The position numbers were made by a program, and so were the translations under genes. 64,000 nucleotides of DNA. Origin: Diphasiastrum complanatum. Lineage: Eukaryota > Streptophyta > Lycopodiopsida > Lycopodiales > Lycopodiaceae. Positions 20,984-32,345 of this stretch are shown piece by piece (the stretch's first letter is position 1; every line of letters starts with the position of its first letter). The DNA is taken from positions 1 through 64,000 of the forward strand of contig MU832547.1 of NCBI GenBank assembly GCA_029204225.1, read 5' to 3'. The notes under the pieces are model-generated. The model was not told the origin of the DNA and did no database searches. It saw only the letters and a list, made by a program, of their open reading frames with translations.

Positions 20984-21900
20984 TGAGGGGGGGGGATATG
21001 TAATACCCTATTGCATGCATATTTTCTTTGAATTACTATTTTGTGATGCAAAATCTCAATTAACCTACTCAACTGATGAAGATAATCACGGAATATGAAG
21101 AAATATCTAATGGACCCGACAATGACAAGTTATCTAAAGTTACATTGAAGATAAAGAGGCCTCAATAAATGCTACTGAAGGAAGGTCTATATCTGGAGGG
21201 CAGATATGAAATGACATGAACCTTAATATGAAGGCCAGTCCTAAGAGAAGAACTTTCCAAAAGACTCATTTATTGCACCTCAATCAAACATTGTAACCTT
21301 CCACATGCTTGTTTCTCATTGGAGCAAAGCCGCGTGACAAGGATGCCACCTAAGAAATTGTACACTTTTAATTTTCCTACTGGATGTAATTAGTTAATTA
21401 AACTAAATATGAAACGACATATTGGTTACTGGAGAACTGCGTACTTTTGCGGTCGTTCCCTATATGTACACCACTTACGCTTCAATATAACCACCAAGTT
21501 TTTCATGAGATCATAGAGAGAGTTTGAGTCTTCAAGTTTTCCCTTCTCTCTCCTTTCATAAGTCTTCTGTTTGCTGAGTACCTCTATTTTTGACAGTTGG
21601 TAAGCCTCACCTTGTCGGATGTGCTTATGATTGTAACTCTGATCAGACACTTTTTTAACCTTGATACTGTCTTATGCGAGCAACCGTGAATTCATTGCTA
21701 AGATTTTCTTAAAACTCATTGGTTATTTGATTCCCTGTGTGATCGAATAATCGATTGCTTGGAACTTAATTGTGATGTTAACATTCGGAATCACTGTAAC
21801 ATTACGCTGACGTATATCCAAACTTGCACTTCCTAAAACTTGCTCTGTGTTGTTGTAAAGCAATGCTCTGAAATTTGCATATGGATACTCATGCAGTTTA
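20984..21900 (+). mobile_element. Polypurine tract and start of a gypsy-type LTR
   Basis: GAGGGGGGGGG (20984-20995) is followed shortly by TGTAATACCC at 20999, the classic start of many plant chromovirus LTRs. The upstream interior is absent as coding sequence, so this is a truncated or solo 3' end. The right end (about 21900) is an estimate. 21900-22300 shows nothing further. Confidence 0.45.
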
Positions 21901-22319
21901 ATTCAGTAGTCAGTCGTTCTTGTGAATGAGCGCTTTCTGTTGTTGAGGACAGATTGTAGGACTACATTTTGATTGTACTGAGACATTTGCATGTTACTCT
22001 ATCTTGGTTTATCTGATGCGACAGACCTCGCTTGTCTGACAAACTTTATTAGGTGCACAGACCGATATATCGTTTTGGCCAATAAGTTGAATACATTAAT
22101 CAGTAATATAACACGTACGATATGAGATTAGTTGGCATCAATACCTTTCACTTTTGTCGGTTCGAAATCACATCCTAATCGGTGATACTGATCGCCGATA
22201 CTCTTAAATGTCCGTTAAAAACCAGCTTTTTATCCAAGAAAAAAAAATGAGATAAAAACATCTAAAATCACAATATTAAGCGATCTCTTTGGCCATCTAA
22301 ACTTCAAAAGTATTCAACA

Positions 22320-23515
22320 AATGATAAATCTGAATCTAGTGCAAGATCTACCATCTATTAGCAAATCGACTTCTCTTTGTGAAAGTTGTATCATCAGCAA
22401 ATATGCTAGAAGTCCATTCAATTCATTCATCTAAAGGTTTGCTAGATTTGTACATAGTGACATTTGTGGGCCTATGTAGATTGCTTCCGTAGGAGGAGCC
22501 GTTTACTTTCTAGCCTTTATTGATGATTTTTCTCGAAGAATTGTCACCTACTTTTTGAAGAACAAATATGAAGCATTCAAATTATTCAAACAATCCAAGG
22601 CATCTATTGAAAATCATACGTAGAGAAAGATCAAGATTCTACACACTGATGGGGGGGGGATTTATCTCCATCGAATTCAAGGAGTTCTGCAAGGCGAATG
22701 TAATACACCAACAATTCATAACCAGCTATTCACTTCAGTCCAATGGTATAGCTAAAAGGAAAAATCAAACCTTGATCGAAAGTGCCAAGAGCATGCTGGC
22801 CCATGCCTCTCTTCCAAAGAAATTATGGGTAGAAAATATCACGACTGCTGCCTATCTATAGAATTAAGAAGCTCTAAATGGAAAAATACCTCATGAGGTA
22901 TGGACATGATCGAAACCCTAACTCAAGTACATTCGAGTTTTTGGATGCATTGCTTACTCTCAGATCCCTGCTGATTCAAGAAAGAAGCTAGATGACACTC
23001 GCAGAAGGTCGATTTTCATTGGCTATTCCCTAGACCACAAGAAATACAAGCTCATCCGAACACTAAAAAATTGTCCAAAAGTAGAGATGTCATTTTTGTA
23101 GAGGATCAGTTCTTCGACCACAAGGGAAAAGCTCCATCAAATTCAGATCCTAGAGTCAAAACCAGCTCCGAACCAGAAAATCAACACCAACTCAAATAGT
23201 AGTCAGACTCTCAACGAGTCGAATCGCATCAGAGGATCGAAGTTCAACCTAGAAGATCAAACCAATTCAGATAGCCTCCATCCTAATTTATGGATGATTC
23301 AGTCTATTATTTTGTGAAAGAACCATGCATTGTATCAAAGGCTATGTCAACTAAGATGTTGATCAATAGAAAGTTGCGATGGACACAAAATTTGATTCTC
23401 TAATTGAGAATCAGACATGGACTATAACTGAGCTGCCAAAGAATCGAAATCTGATTCCATGCAAATGGATATTCAAAGCAAAGTATAATGTTGAAGGTGT
23501 TGGAAAGAGGTGTGT
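22320..23515 (+). pseudogene. Copia K: integrase to RT start
   Basis: Motifs in order: a CESCIISKYARSPF segment (GAG-pre-integrase/zinc region, about 22380), HSDICGPM (about 22455) with the first catalytic Asp, FLAFIDDFSRR (about 22510), ILHTDGGGFIS (second Asp, about 22635), SNGIAKRKNQTLIESAKSMLAHASLPKKLW (about 22740-22830) where the conserved Glu of the DDE triad (usually NGxxERKN) is replaced by Lys, RVFGCIAYSQIP (about 22930), IFIGYSLDHKKYKL (about 23015), and the RT opening ENQTWTITELPKN / LIPCKWIFKAKYN (about 23400-23490). Stops and frameshifts are frequent. The sequence breaks off inside RT near 23500. Confidence 0.85.
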
Positions 23516-23649
23516 AAAAGATAGGTAAAAAAAAATCGAATAAAAAAAAATCGAACTACAAGAAAGAAAACTTATTGTGCACAGTGGAATAAACTATCTA
23601 TCTCTTTCTCTATGCATGACTATGCCTATCAATTTTGAACAAAACAATA

Positions 23650-24410
23650 GTAATAGAAATCACGTTCGATCTTATAGTAACTAGCTTTGAATTCATTAGT
23701 ACTACAGTGATTACATAGCCAAACATTAAGCATTGAATTATCAGACAAATAATCAGTCACAAAGAACTACAGAAATTAATACACTTTGAGACGATCCTAA
23801 ATGCAATAAGAAGATAGTATTGATTCAGTATGAAAATGAAACAAATGTAAATGAGTACAACAAGTTGTGGATCAAAGTCGCGTACTCTAAGCTATCTCTG
23901 AATGACTAAAATAAGTCTGAATTAAGCGCAACTACTAATAAGCAGTAAGCGCAATGGCAATCTCTAATTAATTCGAAAGAAATGAGCTAGAATGCTCAAG
24001 AATGTTCAAACTCGTAGGCTTTGAGAGAGAGAACGCTAATTATTCAATACTGCTTCAATCCATAAGATGTAGGAATATGAACAACTATTTATACTAAGCA
24101 ATTAGGTCGTCAAATGTGTCATCCAATTGGCTGTGATGTGCTGGTATCCATCTAGTTAGGACTTCTCAAAAATTACTTGCTGATGAATTAATGCAAGTCC
24201 GTGGCTTTGGTCATAAACAGTCTGTTTGCAGGTTTGAAGGTGAACTGTCACTCTGCAGAAATGAACATAAAATGTCATGCAAAAAATGCAAAGGTCTTTG
24301 CCAACGTCATTTTCTTAACCTTTGAGGCATCTGGCATTTTGCGACAAAGCCGAAGTGAGAGAAAATCCCAAAAGATGAAAATCTCGAAAATGCCGACATT
24401 GTGAGCCGTT
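23650..24410 (+). repeat. Dispersed repeat R2, copy 1
   Basis: About 760 bases that match 31585-32345 in the same direction, from GTTCGATCTTATAGTAACTA to a shared GCCGACATT. No coding. The size and the lack of coding suggest LTR sequence, but neither copy shows a TG...CA boundary, primer site or polypurine tract at the edges of the match. Short frames in it (about 24201-24404) are read through non-coding sequence. Confidence 0.7.
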
Positions 24411-24534
24411 TCTGAGTAGTTATGCAGACCGTGTAAAAACACGAAGAAATCTGCAGGTCTGGATAAAAATTGGACAAAGATTAAAATCTCGATTACTCGA
24501 TTAGTAGGTATGTCTGTTCTAGGAAATAGGACCA

Positions 24535-25501
24535 TTGTTGAGGAAGAATGTAAATCCAGAAGTGGATTTACGAGTGTCTACATCTCCTGCCCAACTGGCA
24601 TTTGTAAAACCAATGAGTAAATTGAGTTTGTCATCGTTGACTAATCCATAACAAAAGCAAAAGTCCATAGTACGTCAAAAATATCTCATGACTCTAGTAA
24701 GAGCCTTCCAATGTGTCATACCAGGGCTATAGTCATAAATCAACTTAGGGAGCTGACTGCAAAAGCTATGTCTGGCCTGGTACAGATCATTGCATACATA
24801 AGAGATCCTATTATAGAATGATAAGGATACTCACGAATCTGCTCTTTCTTCGATTGTTCAGGGACATTGGTCCTTTGACAGCTTGAGACCTGGTTCCATT
24901 GGTGAGAGAGCTAACTTGCATTAACCAGATTATATCTGACTAATATATTGTAGATGTACCTCTGCTGAGTAATGTACATCAACTTTCGATTTCTATCTCT
25001 GTGGATTTGAAAACCAAGGCAGAATTGAGCTTCGTCCAGATCGGTCATGTTGAATTCAGAAGATAACATTGTCTCGCCTTCTTTTATCAGATCGATACTA
25101 TTACCGAAGAGCAATGTGTTGTCCACATATAAAGTGATGATGATAAAAGATTGCTACACTATCTTGAAGTAAACATTTGAATCTGAAGGGCTTGGTATGT
25201 AGCTGTGATCAATAAGGAAAGTATTGATCCTTTGAAACCATGCTTGAGTAGCCATAAAGTGCCTTATGGAATTTACACACATGATTGTGTTTCCCTTGAT
25301 AATATATCCTTCGGGTTGCACCATGTAAATGTCTTCTTCGATAACTCCATTGAGATATGTTGTTTGTACATCCATTTGATGTATTTCCAAATCTGCTGTA
25401 GCAGCAAACGATAACAAACGTCGAATAGAAGAATGCTTGACTACTGGACCAAAGGTCTCAGTGTAATCGACATTGTATACCTGAGAAAATCCTTTGGTGA
25501 C
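24535..25501 (-). pseudogene. Copia E: RT and RNase H start
   Basis: Minus-strand copia pol fragment: VTKGFSQVYNVDYTETFGPV (about 25440-25500), FAATADLEIHQMDVQT and YLNGVIEEDIYMVQPEGY (about 25300-25410), then a VDNTLLFG motif (about 25105-25126) where the catalytic YVDD has become YVDN, FNMTDLDEAQFCLGFQI (about 25020-25060), and GFTNASWAGDVDTRKSTSGF (about 24545-24605) of RNase H. Stops and frameshifts separate the pieces. The 5' side is cut at 25501 by the LTR of copia B; the 3' side ends at about 24535 where unrelated sequence and R2 begin. The D-to-N change alone would abolish polymerase activity. Confidence 0.85.
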
Positions 25502-26347
25502 TGTCAAAACCATCACTTCCAACTTGTTGTATCTTGTAGATCTCAAGTTATTTGAGCTTGATAGGATCTCACACGTGTGGAGTCTGTTCCCACGTGTGAA
25601 AGAACATAAGTCATTTTTATTAATTTAGATTGGTTTTAGCTTGATCTACACTAGTGTGAAATTGACCTTTGAGTAGAATCTTGAAAATGGTCAAATTGGT
25701 CAAACTTTTTGTAGATAGATTGGACTTCCATGTGAATGAGTTATTACTCACACATGTCAAGATACCATTCACACGTGTGGATAAGCTTCTAGAAGATAAG
25801 ATAGAAAGATTCCATTAGATCATATTTTATAGGGAATATTCCTATAAATGTAGAAGACTAGCTTTTTGTTTCCTAGCCAAAGAGAATAGTCAACTTTGGG
25901 AAATGAGCACATATGACTCCCATTGGTGGATCTGGATGACTAGGCACTCTTCACATGTGTGAAGGCCTGCTGGACAGGACACAGCTCGTGGATGTACTTG
26001 ATCTTTAAAATCAACCAAATCAATAACAAGTTGATGTGACATTGGCAAATTCTAGTTTTGTTGAGATTTCCACATTTGTCTTGAGTTTTGATGAATGAAA
26101 TACATTTGTAAGTTAATGTACTTTACTCTCTGTAAACAGGTCGTACAGGTACTGTCCTCCACACGTGTGAGGTCGCCCATCCATGTGTTTGATCATTTGA
26201 TCCATTGCTCTTGCTTAAATCATAGTGTAAAGCATCTAGATCAAGATCTAACATCTAGAACTTGATAGATCTTTGGATTAAGCAATCAATAACTCTTAAT
26301 GATTGATAGTACAATCAATATTTGTCTTTTTTCTCTGAAAATTGACA
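25502..26347 (+). repeat. Copia B 5' LTR
   Basis: Starts TGTCAAAACC at 25502 and ends GAAAATTGACA at 26347, directly before a primer site. About 846 bases. The left flank GTGAC lies within the RT of copia E and would be the target duplication; its partner was not found because the 3' end of B is missing. The LTR carries CACACGTGTG or one-base variants at about 25571, 25590, 25750, 25770, 25955 and 26160. The first ~520 bases match, in inverted orientation, the LTR of copia G at 40270-40800. Confidence 0.8.
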
Positions 26348-26360
26348 TGGTATTAGAGCC
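26348..26360 (+). other. Copia B primer binding site
   Basis: TGGTATTAGAGCC differs by one base from the initiator tRNA-Met primer site TGGTATCAGAGCC and follows the LTR end without a gap. Confidence 0.85.
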
Positions 26361-26941
26361 AAGTCTAAGAGTGATCTAAATGATTAATAGTACTTGAGAA
26401 ATCATTGACAATTTGTTGTTTTTGAGTTCTAATTGAGAGGGCGAGTTCAAAGAGAGAGGTAACATCATTGTTTTTGGTCAAGATCGATTTGTGGGCTGCT
26501 GAAGTACTGTCCACACGTGTGAAACCGTACAACAACCTTCAAATTAACTTCCATAAGTGTTTTTGATCCAAAAAAAGTGCATACTAGTTCAACATTCAAG
26601 GTTTTTAGTGCATTGTCTAGATCTAGGTTCAATCTATTGAATGCTAATGATCAAATAGTGATTTGAGTCATTGAAGTAATTCATTTTTAAGCATTAGATC
26701 AGATCTTTAAGGCTGATTTTTTCAGATCTTGTGTGTGTGTGGAATATCAAACCAATTTGGACTAGAATCAATTTCTTTGTGGACGAATTGCTAGGATATT
26801 TGTAGTTGATCTATTATAACATCATCCAAGTTGAACTAGGATTGATTGGGTCGAGATTAGAAGCTTCTTGAAAGCTAGAAATCTATCTTAGATCACACCT
26901 TATCAAGAGAACTTTGAGTGTCTCATAGGCTTTCATTCAAA

Positions 26942-28187
26942 ATGACATCCATGGGTGGATATATGTTAGAATCTAGTGAGAAACTAACTTCCACAAACTA
27001 TTCCATTTGAAAAGTAAGAATGGAATCACTACTAGTGGTTCATGATCTCTTTGATATTGTCTTAGGAGTTGAGGAAGAGCCTCAAGCTCCCCAAGAATAA
27101 CTAAAATACAAGAAGAGGCCCTACATTGCTTGAAGTTAAATGTAAGCAATGACCTCTTGAAGGAGGTGGCTTCTTGTACATTATAGGAGTTCTAAATCCA
27201 AAAAAGACACTTTGTAAAGATTCTTTTTATATTTTTTCTCAATTTTTTCTTACACATGGACCAATCAAAACACTCAAATTTGAAATCTACGTAACGTAAC
27301 TTTTTGAGTCCACATTTTGATTCCACACTAAAACTGGCATAACTTTTTAGTGGTAAGTCCGAATTTAGCGGAGTTTGGTGCATTGAAAAAGCACGACAAG
27401 GGCTTTCCAATGATATGTTAGATGACATACTTCTGACCTACAATTAAAAAGTTATGCCAAGTCAAAAGTATTATTGTTATAATATTTTAACAATATAAAC
27501 TACATCTTGCACGAATTTTTAAAGGGTCTTTTTGGAGCACAAAACTCCTCTAATGACCACATCAAAAGAGGCTTGGGATTCACTAAAGAACATTTATGAA
27601 TCCAATAACAGTTCAAGAGTGCTTATGCTAAGAAACTTGATATTGCGAAGCATGAGAGAAAGTGGAGAAAATGGACAAAAGTATGTCCTAAGGATAAAAT
27701 CCTTGAACAAAGAATTGGGATCTATAGGAGAGAAGATCCAAGATAATGAACTAGTACAAGTAATCTTGAATGGATTAGGAGATGAGTTCTCTAATCTAGT
27801 TCAACCTTTTGCTATTCAAGACCAACTTCCATCCATTGAAAAATTGCATAATGTTCTTGTGGCCGAGGAGAGTAGGATTCTACACCTCAAAACAAGAATG
27901 GGGTCCCTATCACTACATAATGTGATGAGAAAGCAAACTTCACATGTAAAGCCAAGAAGAAGTCTCATCCTTTCAAGAAGATCCAAGGCAAGGAGGCCGA
28001 GGCAAAGGATGGAGCATCTACCTCCAAAGGGAAGCAACAGAACAAAGCAAAGTTGAAGTGTTTCTTTTGTGGGAAGAAAGGACACTTTGCTTCCGAATGC
28101 TATAAGAAGAAGAATGCACAAGGGAATGAAGATCAAGGCAATCTTGCACAAGGGGAGGAGAAAGAGGATGGCTTCAACACATCCTTG
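26942..28187 (+). pseudogene. Copia B: gag, interrupted by a MITE-like insertion
   Basis: The start ATG at 26942 opens the same gag as in element A: GGYMLESSEKLTSTN, NYSI (then a stop in place of Trp), DIVLGVEEEPQAPQ and the stop-bearing segment that follows. At about 27180 the frame is broken by an insertion of about 370 bases. Gag resumes at 27550 with TSKEAWDSLKNIYESNN, GQKYVLRIKSLNKELGS, NELVQVILNGLGDEFSNLVQ and ends with a zinc knuckle CFFCGKKGHFASEC (about 28056-28100), which has an intact CX2CX4HX4C pattern. The leader 26361-26941 has no gene. Several stops, mostly explained by C-to-T or G-to-A change, show decay. Confidence 0.85.
27179..27553. mobile_element. MITE-like insertion inside copia B gag
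   Basis: About 375 bases lie exactly where the gag alignment is broken. The ends form an imperfect inverted repeat: ATTATAGGAGTTCT on the left and, on the other strand, ATTAGAGGAGTTTTG on the right, with a further match of CCAAAAARGACMC a few bases inside. Removing the insert restores the gag frame at the Cys-Thr-Thr junction. No target duplication could be fixed, so the superfamily is open. The interior is AT-rich and has no transposase. A phrase CATTGGAAAGCCC on the complementary strand is shared with about 1632-1645. Confidence 0.6.
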
Positions 28188-28891
28188 ATGGTAGCACCTA
28201 CACCAACATCAAGCCAAGAAACATGGTGGATTGATAGTGGGGCTAGTTCCCACATGTCATTCAACAAGCATTATTTCTCTTATCTACTTTCTGCAATGAT
28301 TCTAAGAAATTAATCTACATAGCTAGTGATCAAGAATGCAAGATAGATGGCATAGGATCTATTCCATTATGCTTAGGATCATCTAAAAGGATAGATCTTG
28401 ATAATGTTTTGTATATTCCATCCATTACAAAAAACTTGCTTAGTGTTGGTCAATTAATGAACAATGGACTAGATGTACATTTCAAGAATGGAGTGTGTTC
28501 CATCTTGAAAAATAATAAGTGCATAGCTAGTGGCATTAAGCAAGGAAGGCTTTTCAAGTTGGATGCTAATGTGGCTATTTAAAGTGTGAATTTGGTTAGG
28601 GGCGAGTTGACTCAAGTGGAGCTTTGGCACAAAAGATTGGGCCATCCTAGTCTTCAATCAATGGAATCCATGGCATCAAAGGAGCTAGCTCTCAACCTAC
28701 CAAAAGCTTTCAAGAAGTGTGGCAAAGTGTGTGAGGCATGTGGCCTTGCAAAGTCACACAAAACTTTCTACAAGAGATCTTTAACAAGATCTACCTCACC
28801 TTTATATCTTATCCATTTGGATGTACATACTTTTTCTCATGAAAGTAATGGAGGAGCTTTAATGTATGTGACTTTTATTGATGATTGTACT
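28188..28891 (+). pseudogene. Copia B: protease and integrase N-terminal part
   Basis: WWIDSGASSHMSFNKHY (about 28230-28280) carries the DSGA protease motif. It is followed, after a frame change at about 28310, by a spacer ending in NVLYIPSITKNLLSVGQ (about 28400-28455). ELTQVELWHKRLGHPSLQSM (about 28605-28665) is the integrase zinc region (H...H), with CGKVCEACGLAKSHK (about 28718-28765) giving the CxxC, then LIHLDVHTFSHES (first Asp) and YVTFIDDCT (about 28866-28890). The frame is cut at 28892 by a gypsy-type LTR. RT and the 3' LTR of B are absent from the window. Confidence 0.85.
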
Positions 28892-29350
28892 TGTCGTGGC
28901 ATATCAACAGTAAAATGATAGATATTTGTAGTATGAACGGGTATCATTCCTACTAGAGAGCAATAAAAAGGCTAATACTGTCATTATTAGTGCAAAACTA
29001 GAAATAACTAAGAATGAATGGAGTGGAATATAAAATGTTTGCAATCTGGTCATCAACAGATGTTTCAACAAGGGGCTGCCAGAACAACCTTTTAAAGAAA
29101 ACAAAACACCCAGAAGAAAAATACTGAATAGTTTATTATGGTTTTCAGATTCAAATGGGAGTGAACTCAAGAAAGCAAATACTTCGACAAAAGGGAAAGC
29201 CACACAGTATTTCCATTATCTTGAAACTTATCATGAATCTAACTCCTATGATCTGCGCAAATCACAAGATTGAAGGCTAGAGACACTTCACTAGACAATT
29301 CCAGTCCAAACACTGTGTATAGGCACAAACAATACATTGCCATAAACGCA
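28892..29350 (-). repeat. Gypsy-type LTR fragment (family X) inserted in copia B
   Basis: Starts TGTCGTGGCATATC at 28892. It matches 42601-43058 in inverted orientation over some 450 bases, and its first ~35 bases match 34686 onward. At 43 kb the same LTR end is followed by a tRNA-Asp primer site, which shows that this edge is the 3' edge of the LTR. A short hydrophobic frame (about 28904-29203, minus) is shared with 42747-42989, but it has no family signature and lies in LTR sequence, so I do not call it a gene. The outer boundary near 29350 is where the match stops. Confidence 0.7.
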
Positions 29351-30110
29351 TGTGTTTTGTAAGCCCACGTACGAGTGTCTGTTAATAAACTTCCGCCATG
29401 GCATGTGTTTGTAAGCCCATGAGTAGAAGCTTAAAAAATAATAAAATAGCTGAAACTTAGATTTAGAACTTAGACTTAGGAAACTTAAGATTAGAAATAT
29501 TTTGTCTTAAATTTTCCTAAGTTAAGAAACTTTGAAGTTCTAAATCCTAAGTTAGAAGTTTTTGAAAGGCTAGAAATAGATTAGTCCCATAAGTTAGTGG
29601 ATACTTATGGAAGACCCTCCTTGCCATAAAAGGAGACGTATTTGCCTTGTAAATAACACTTTTGAGATTAACCTATCAAGATCTCTATTTTTGAGATTAT
29701 CTCTCTATTTCATTTGTGTTCCCTTTGAGAAGGTGCATAGCTTGAGGGAAGGTGCTCGAGCCTCCTCTTGCCTCCTTCTCATTGGTTTGTATTGTGGCAT
29801 GTATTTTGTTGATTGATTATTAGTTAGCCGCAATCTTCCATTCTAATTCCCTTGCTAGTTAAATAAGCCCTAGTAAGGTTTTGTATTTTGTCATCTTAGT
29901 TAGTTTCATTTCTATTTTGAGCACTAGTTGGGTAAGCCTTAGTGCTTTCATCTCAATCTCGAACAATGCAGATGACTTGAAAAGCTCCTGTGAAAATATA
30001 GACATGTCTTTGCGTGGACCTATAAAGACATGAAAGGCATCTCACCCCAGGTAGCTGTGCATCGTATCCGGTGCGAGGCCAATTGCTAGTCGTCCATACA
30101 TATGCAATCC
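29350..30110. other. Spacer, possibly LTR-derived
   Basis: No gene. 29440-29580 is a degenerate repeat of AACTTAG / TTAAGA / CCTAAGTTA words with partial inverted symmetry (CCTAAGTT and AACTTAGG). The section 29600-29990 has a CATAAAAGGAG TATA-like word and pyrimidine-rich stretches typical of an LTR promoter and R region, but no boundary or partner was found. Confidence 0.35.
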
Positions 30111-30897
30111 AATCAATAAGGCCAAGATCAAAGAAGAATTACAACACCTTTTAGATGCGGGATTTATCTATGAAATCGAGCATACTGAGTGGGTCTCTCC
30201 AATTGTCATCGTTCTCAAGAAAAATGGAAAACTCCGAATTTGTGTCGACTTTAAAAAACTTAACGCCGTCACCGAACATGATCATTTTCCATTACCTTTC
30301 AGAGAATCCATCTTAGAAAATTTAGTAGGAGATGAGGCTTACTCCTTCTTAGATGGCTTTAACGGATACAATATGATCCAAATTGCTAAAGAAGATCAAC
30401 ATAAAACCGCTTTTGCCATATAATGGGGAACCTTATGCTAGAAAGTCATGCCTTTTGGTCTCTACAATGCCCCTAGCACCTTCCACCTTGTTATGCAAGC
30501 TGTCTTTTCTCAGCAGATGGGCGATACCCTAGAGGTTTACTTGGACAATTTAGGTGCACATTCAGAAGAAACACGCCATCTGTTTGTGCTCAAAAAAATT
30601 TTTATCCAATGTCAATGCTTCGATATCTCCCTTTATCCAAAAAAAGGCCAAATCTGGATAACACATGGTATTGTGTTAGGAATATTATTTTTCGAAATGG
30701 CATTGCCACTGACCCCGAAAAGATCCTTATCATTCAAAATCTACCGGAACCACGTACGATACGCAAAGTTTACTCTTTCCTTGGCCACACCAACTACTAT
30801 CAGTGCTTTATTTTCGATTTCGCTAACAAAGCACGCTTAATCTACAAAGTAGTTATAGTTCCCAAATGGACGGATGAACAATGCATCATATTACTAT
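30110..30897 (+). pseudogene. Ty3/gypsy RT fragment
   Basis: Clear gypsy RT blocks: IKEELQHLLDAGFIYEIE, WVSPIVIVLKKNGKLRICVD (about 30190-30248), FKKLNAVTEHDHFPLPF, FLDGFNGYNMIQIAKEDQHKTAF (about 30345-30413), MPFGLYNAPSTFH (30448-30486) and VYLDNLGAHSE (about 30535). The catalytic YxDD reads YLDN, with GAC/T to AAT change of the second Asp. Stops lie at about 30421 and 30436, and a frame change at about 30600. The style of the blocks (DATEKDHFPLPF-type) fits the Tat/Athila branch. It breaks off near 30897 against a copia primer site and LTR. Confidence 0.85.
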
Positions 30898-30912
30898 AAA
30901 TAGCGGCCAGCC

Positions 30913-30925
30913 AGCTTTGATACCA
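30913..30925 (-). other. Copia-type primer binding site
   Basis: On the minus strand the sequence is TGGTATCAAAGCT, a one-mismatch relative of the initiator-Met site, immediately inside the LTR that starts at 30926. Only about 15 bases of interior remain to its left. Confidence 0.75.
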
Positions 30926-31581
30926 TGTGAAAAAATGTGGATCTTGAATGGATCTAAGATCCCAAATGTTCTGGCTAAGATCTTTGCACAATAGGCTTCA
31001 AAAGCTAGAAATGGCAAAGCATCCTAATGCTACCTTTGATACACATGAACTTGACAAAACATTCAAGAGACAAAAGAAACTAATAAAAGGTACTGATGGT
31101 GGCAAAAAACAGTAGCAAAAAAGTCGTGGTACAACAACCTACCACTTTTGGGTAGCATCTAAGATCATACACAAGAGCTTGAAGACAATACACAAAGCAA
31201 TGCTCACAATGGAGGAAGAAACTATGACAATGATCTATTCATCTCTCTCAACAATACAATAAGTTTCTCCAACCTGTTTTCCATGAATTTCAGCCTAATA
31301 TAGGTGAGAGAGATGACTCTCTCTCCTCTCTCTAGAACTTAGGACCCAATTTTAGGACACCAATAGCCTAAAATAGCCAATTTTGGCCTATATGTCCAAA
31401 TAACATGATTTTGGTGTCATTTCGAAGGTCCTGAAGTTTGAGACTTCTTCAATATGAAATATATACCAAAATAAAAGTATCTAGGCCTCTTTCACATGTG
31501 TGAAAGGTTAGATCCAAAACTATGTACAAAAATTGCCAATTTAGGCCTCAAACTAGCTAAGAAATGTTGACAATTTTCACA
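30926..31581 (-). repeat. Copia-type LTR (truncated element)
   Basis: 656 bases with the inverted ends TGTGAAAA ... TTTTCACA. The adjacent primer site makes it a 5' LTR in minus direction whose interior was lost. It contains CACATGTGTGAAAGG at about 31492. It lies directly against repeat R2 copy 2, suggesting insertion at the edge of that repeat. Confidence 0.7.
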
Positions 31582-31584
31582 GAC

Positions 31585-32345
31585 AAATCATGTTCGATCT
31601 TATAGTAACTAACTTTGAAATCATTAGTACTACAGTGATTACGTAGCCAAACATTAAGCATTGAATTATCAGACAAATAATCAGTCGTGAATAACTACAG
31701 AAATGAATATATTTTGAGACGATCCGGAACGCAATAAGAAGATAGTATTAATTCAATATAAGAACGAAACAAATGTAAATGAGTACAACAAGTTACGGAT
31801 CAAAGCCGCGTACTCTAAGCTATCTCGGAATGACTAAAATAAGTCTGAATTAAGCGCAACTCCTAATAAGCAATAAGCACAATGGCAATATCTAATGAAC
31901 TCTAAAGAACTGAGCTAGAATGCTCAGAAGTGTTCAAACTCGTAGGCTTTGAGAGAGAGAATGCTAACTATTCAATACTTGATGATTGATCTTCATGCTT
32001 CAATCCATAAGATGTAGGAATATGAACTGCTAAGCAATTAGGTCGCCAAATGCGTCATCTAGTTGGCTGTGATGTGTTGGCATCCATCCAGTTAGGACTT
32101 CTCAAAAATTACTTGCTGATGAATCAATACAAGTCGGTGGCTTTGGTCGTAAACAGTCTATCTGTAGATTTGAAGGTGAACTGTCACTCTAAGGAAATGA
32201 ACATAAACTGTCATGTGAAAAATGTGAAAATGTGAAGGTCTTCACCAACGTCATTTCCTTAACATATGAGGCATTTGACATTTTGCGAGAAAGCCGAAGT
32301 CATGAGAGAAAATCCCCAAAGACGAAATTCCCAAAATTGCCGACA
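31585..32345 (+). repeat. Dispersed repeat R2, copy 2
   Basis: Same family and direction as 23650-24410, with many substitutions and a few short indels. Between the two copies lie unrelated elements on both strands, so they are separate insertions rather than the two LTRs of one element. Confidence 0.7.

Noticed and set aside
28904-29203. Small membrane protein gene (hydrophobic frame also at 42747-42989)
   Set aside because: Both copies are in LTR X sequence next to the primer site, so the similarity follows from the repeat; no start context or selection evidence.
23650-32345. R2 copies as the two LTRs of one 8.7-kb element
   Set aside because: Between them lie independent copia and gypsy pieces on both strands, and neither copy has a primer site or polypurine tract at the inner edge.
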